From positions 1-22,013 of the forward strand of contig CAZHPS010000051.1 of assembly GCA_964534335.1 (NCBI GenBank): 22,013 nucleotides of DNA, in the 5' to 3' direction. The notes below the pieces were generated by a model that had not been told where the DNA came from, searched no databases, and saw only the letters and a program-made list of their open reading frames with translations. Shown piece after piece: positions 21,959 through 22,013 of the stretch. This DNA is from JAABRU01 sp964534335. GTDB lineage: Bacteria; Desulfobacterota; Desulfobacteria; Desulfobacterales; Desulfococcaceae. Each line of letters opens with the position of its first letter. Position 1 is the stretch's first letter. The position numbers were made by a program, and so were the translations under genes.

Positions 21959-22013
21959 TATACCATTACTTGAAACATTTCGGTTGTAAAATACCGCATT
22001 CGAAAGGGTTGCC
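21959..22013 (+). repeat. Partial 149-bp-family element at the window edge
   Basis: TATACCATTACTTGAAACAT matches the left end of copies at 18150 and 20266. The sequence after about 21980 differs from those copies, so this is either an internally diverged copy or a solo terminal repeat; the right end lies beyond the window. Confidence 0.55.

Overview
The window looks like an accessory, repeat-rich stretch of a Gram-negative bacterial chromosome. Lipobox lipoproteins, an OmpA-type protein, a PEP-CTERM sorting signal and a PHA-synthase-like enzyme all point that way. The mix of families would suit a large-genome Desulfobacterota or related deltaproteobacterium, but that is an inference from gene content; no rRNA or tRNA gene is visible. 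Base composition changes along the window: the first 4.3 kb is clearly AT-rich, and most of the rest is of moderate GC.

Layout. (1) 80-4273 holds one giant polytopic membrane protein built from three tandem repeats of about 420 residues. It is followed by a strong hairpin and a 303-bp palindromic element (4330-4632). (2) 4778-5554 is a glycine-zipper/OmpA envelope protein. (3) 5566-9910 is a scarred accessory region. It holds a 709-codon open fragment that looks like the middle of a large defence-type ATPase, a membrane-anchored carboxypeptidase-regulatory-like protein on the minus strand, a protein tail with five copies of a 9-residue repeat, and a minus-strand RHS/YD-repeat remnant. (4) 10653-12380 is a PHA-synthase-like alpha/beta hydrolase with a complete Cys-Asp-His triad.

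(5) 12870-20280 is an unusually dense array of very small envelope or stress-response genes, nearly all on the plus strand and most with their own strong Shine-Dalgarno. In order they are: a BON lipoprotein, DUF3309, two Thr-rich secreted proteins, a YqjD/DUF883-like and a YqjE-like protein, DUF3618, a second DUF883-like protein, CsbD, lmo0937-type, DUF3185, sll1863-type, a frameshifted DUF3185 duplicate, and a PEP-CTERM ice-binding-like (DUF3494) protein. Their joint function is unproven, but the families recur in osmotic, desiccation and envelope-stress regulons. (6) 20758-21903 holds a small ABM-fold protein and a hemolysin III/PAQR membrane protein.

The noncoding DNA is the most striking part. 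At least five families of short, palindromic, non-coding (MITE-like) elements occur within 22 kb. They are a 105-bp family (three copies, all exactly 105 bp), a 149-bp family (two full copies plus one partial), a 129-136-bp family (two copies), an ATACCAATTC-ended family (one 170-bp copy, one nested 673-bp copy and one decayed copy), and the 303-bp palindrome. One element supplies the stop codon of the ice-binding-like gene. The 105-bp elements carry a perfect 15-bp hairpin that would act as a terminator. A separate 145-bp sequence without inverted ends is shared by the regions upstream of the PHA-synthase-like and BON genes. Many short open frames in these repeats are not genes.
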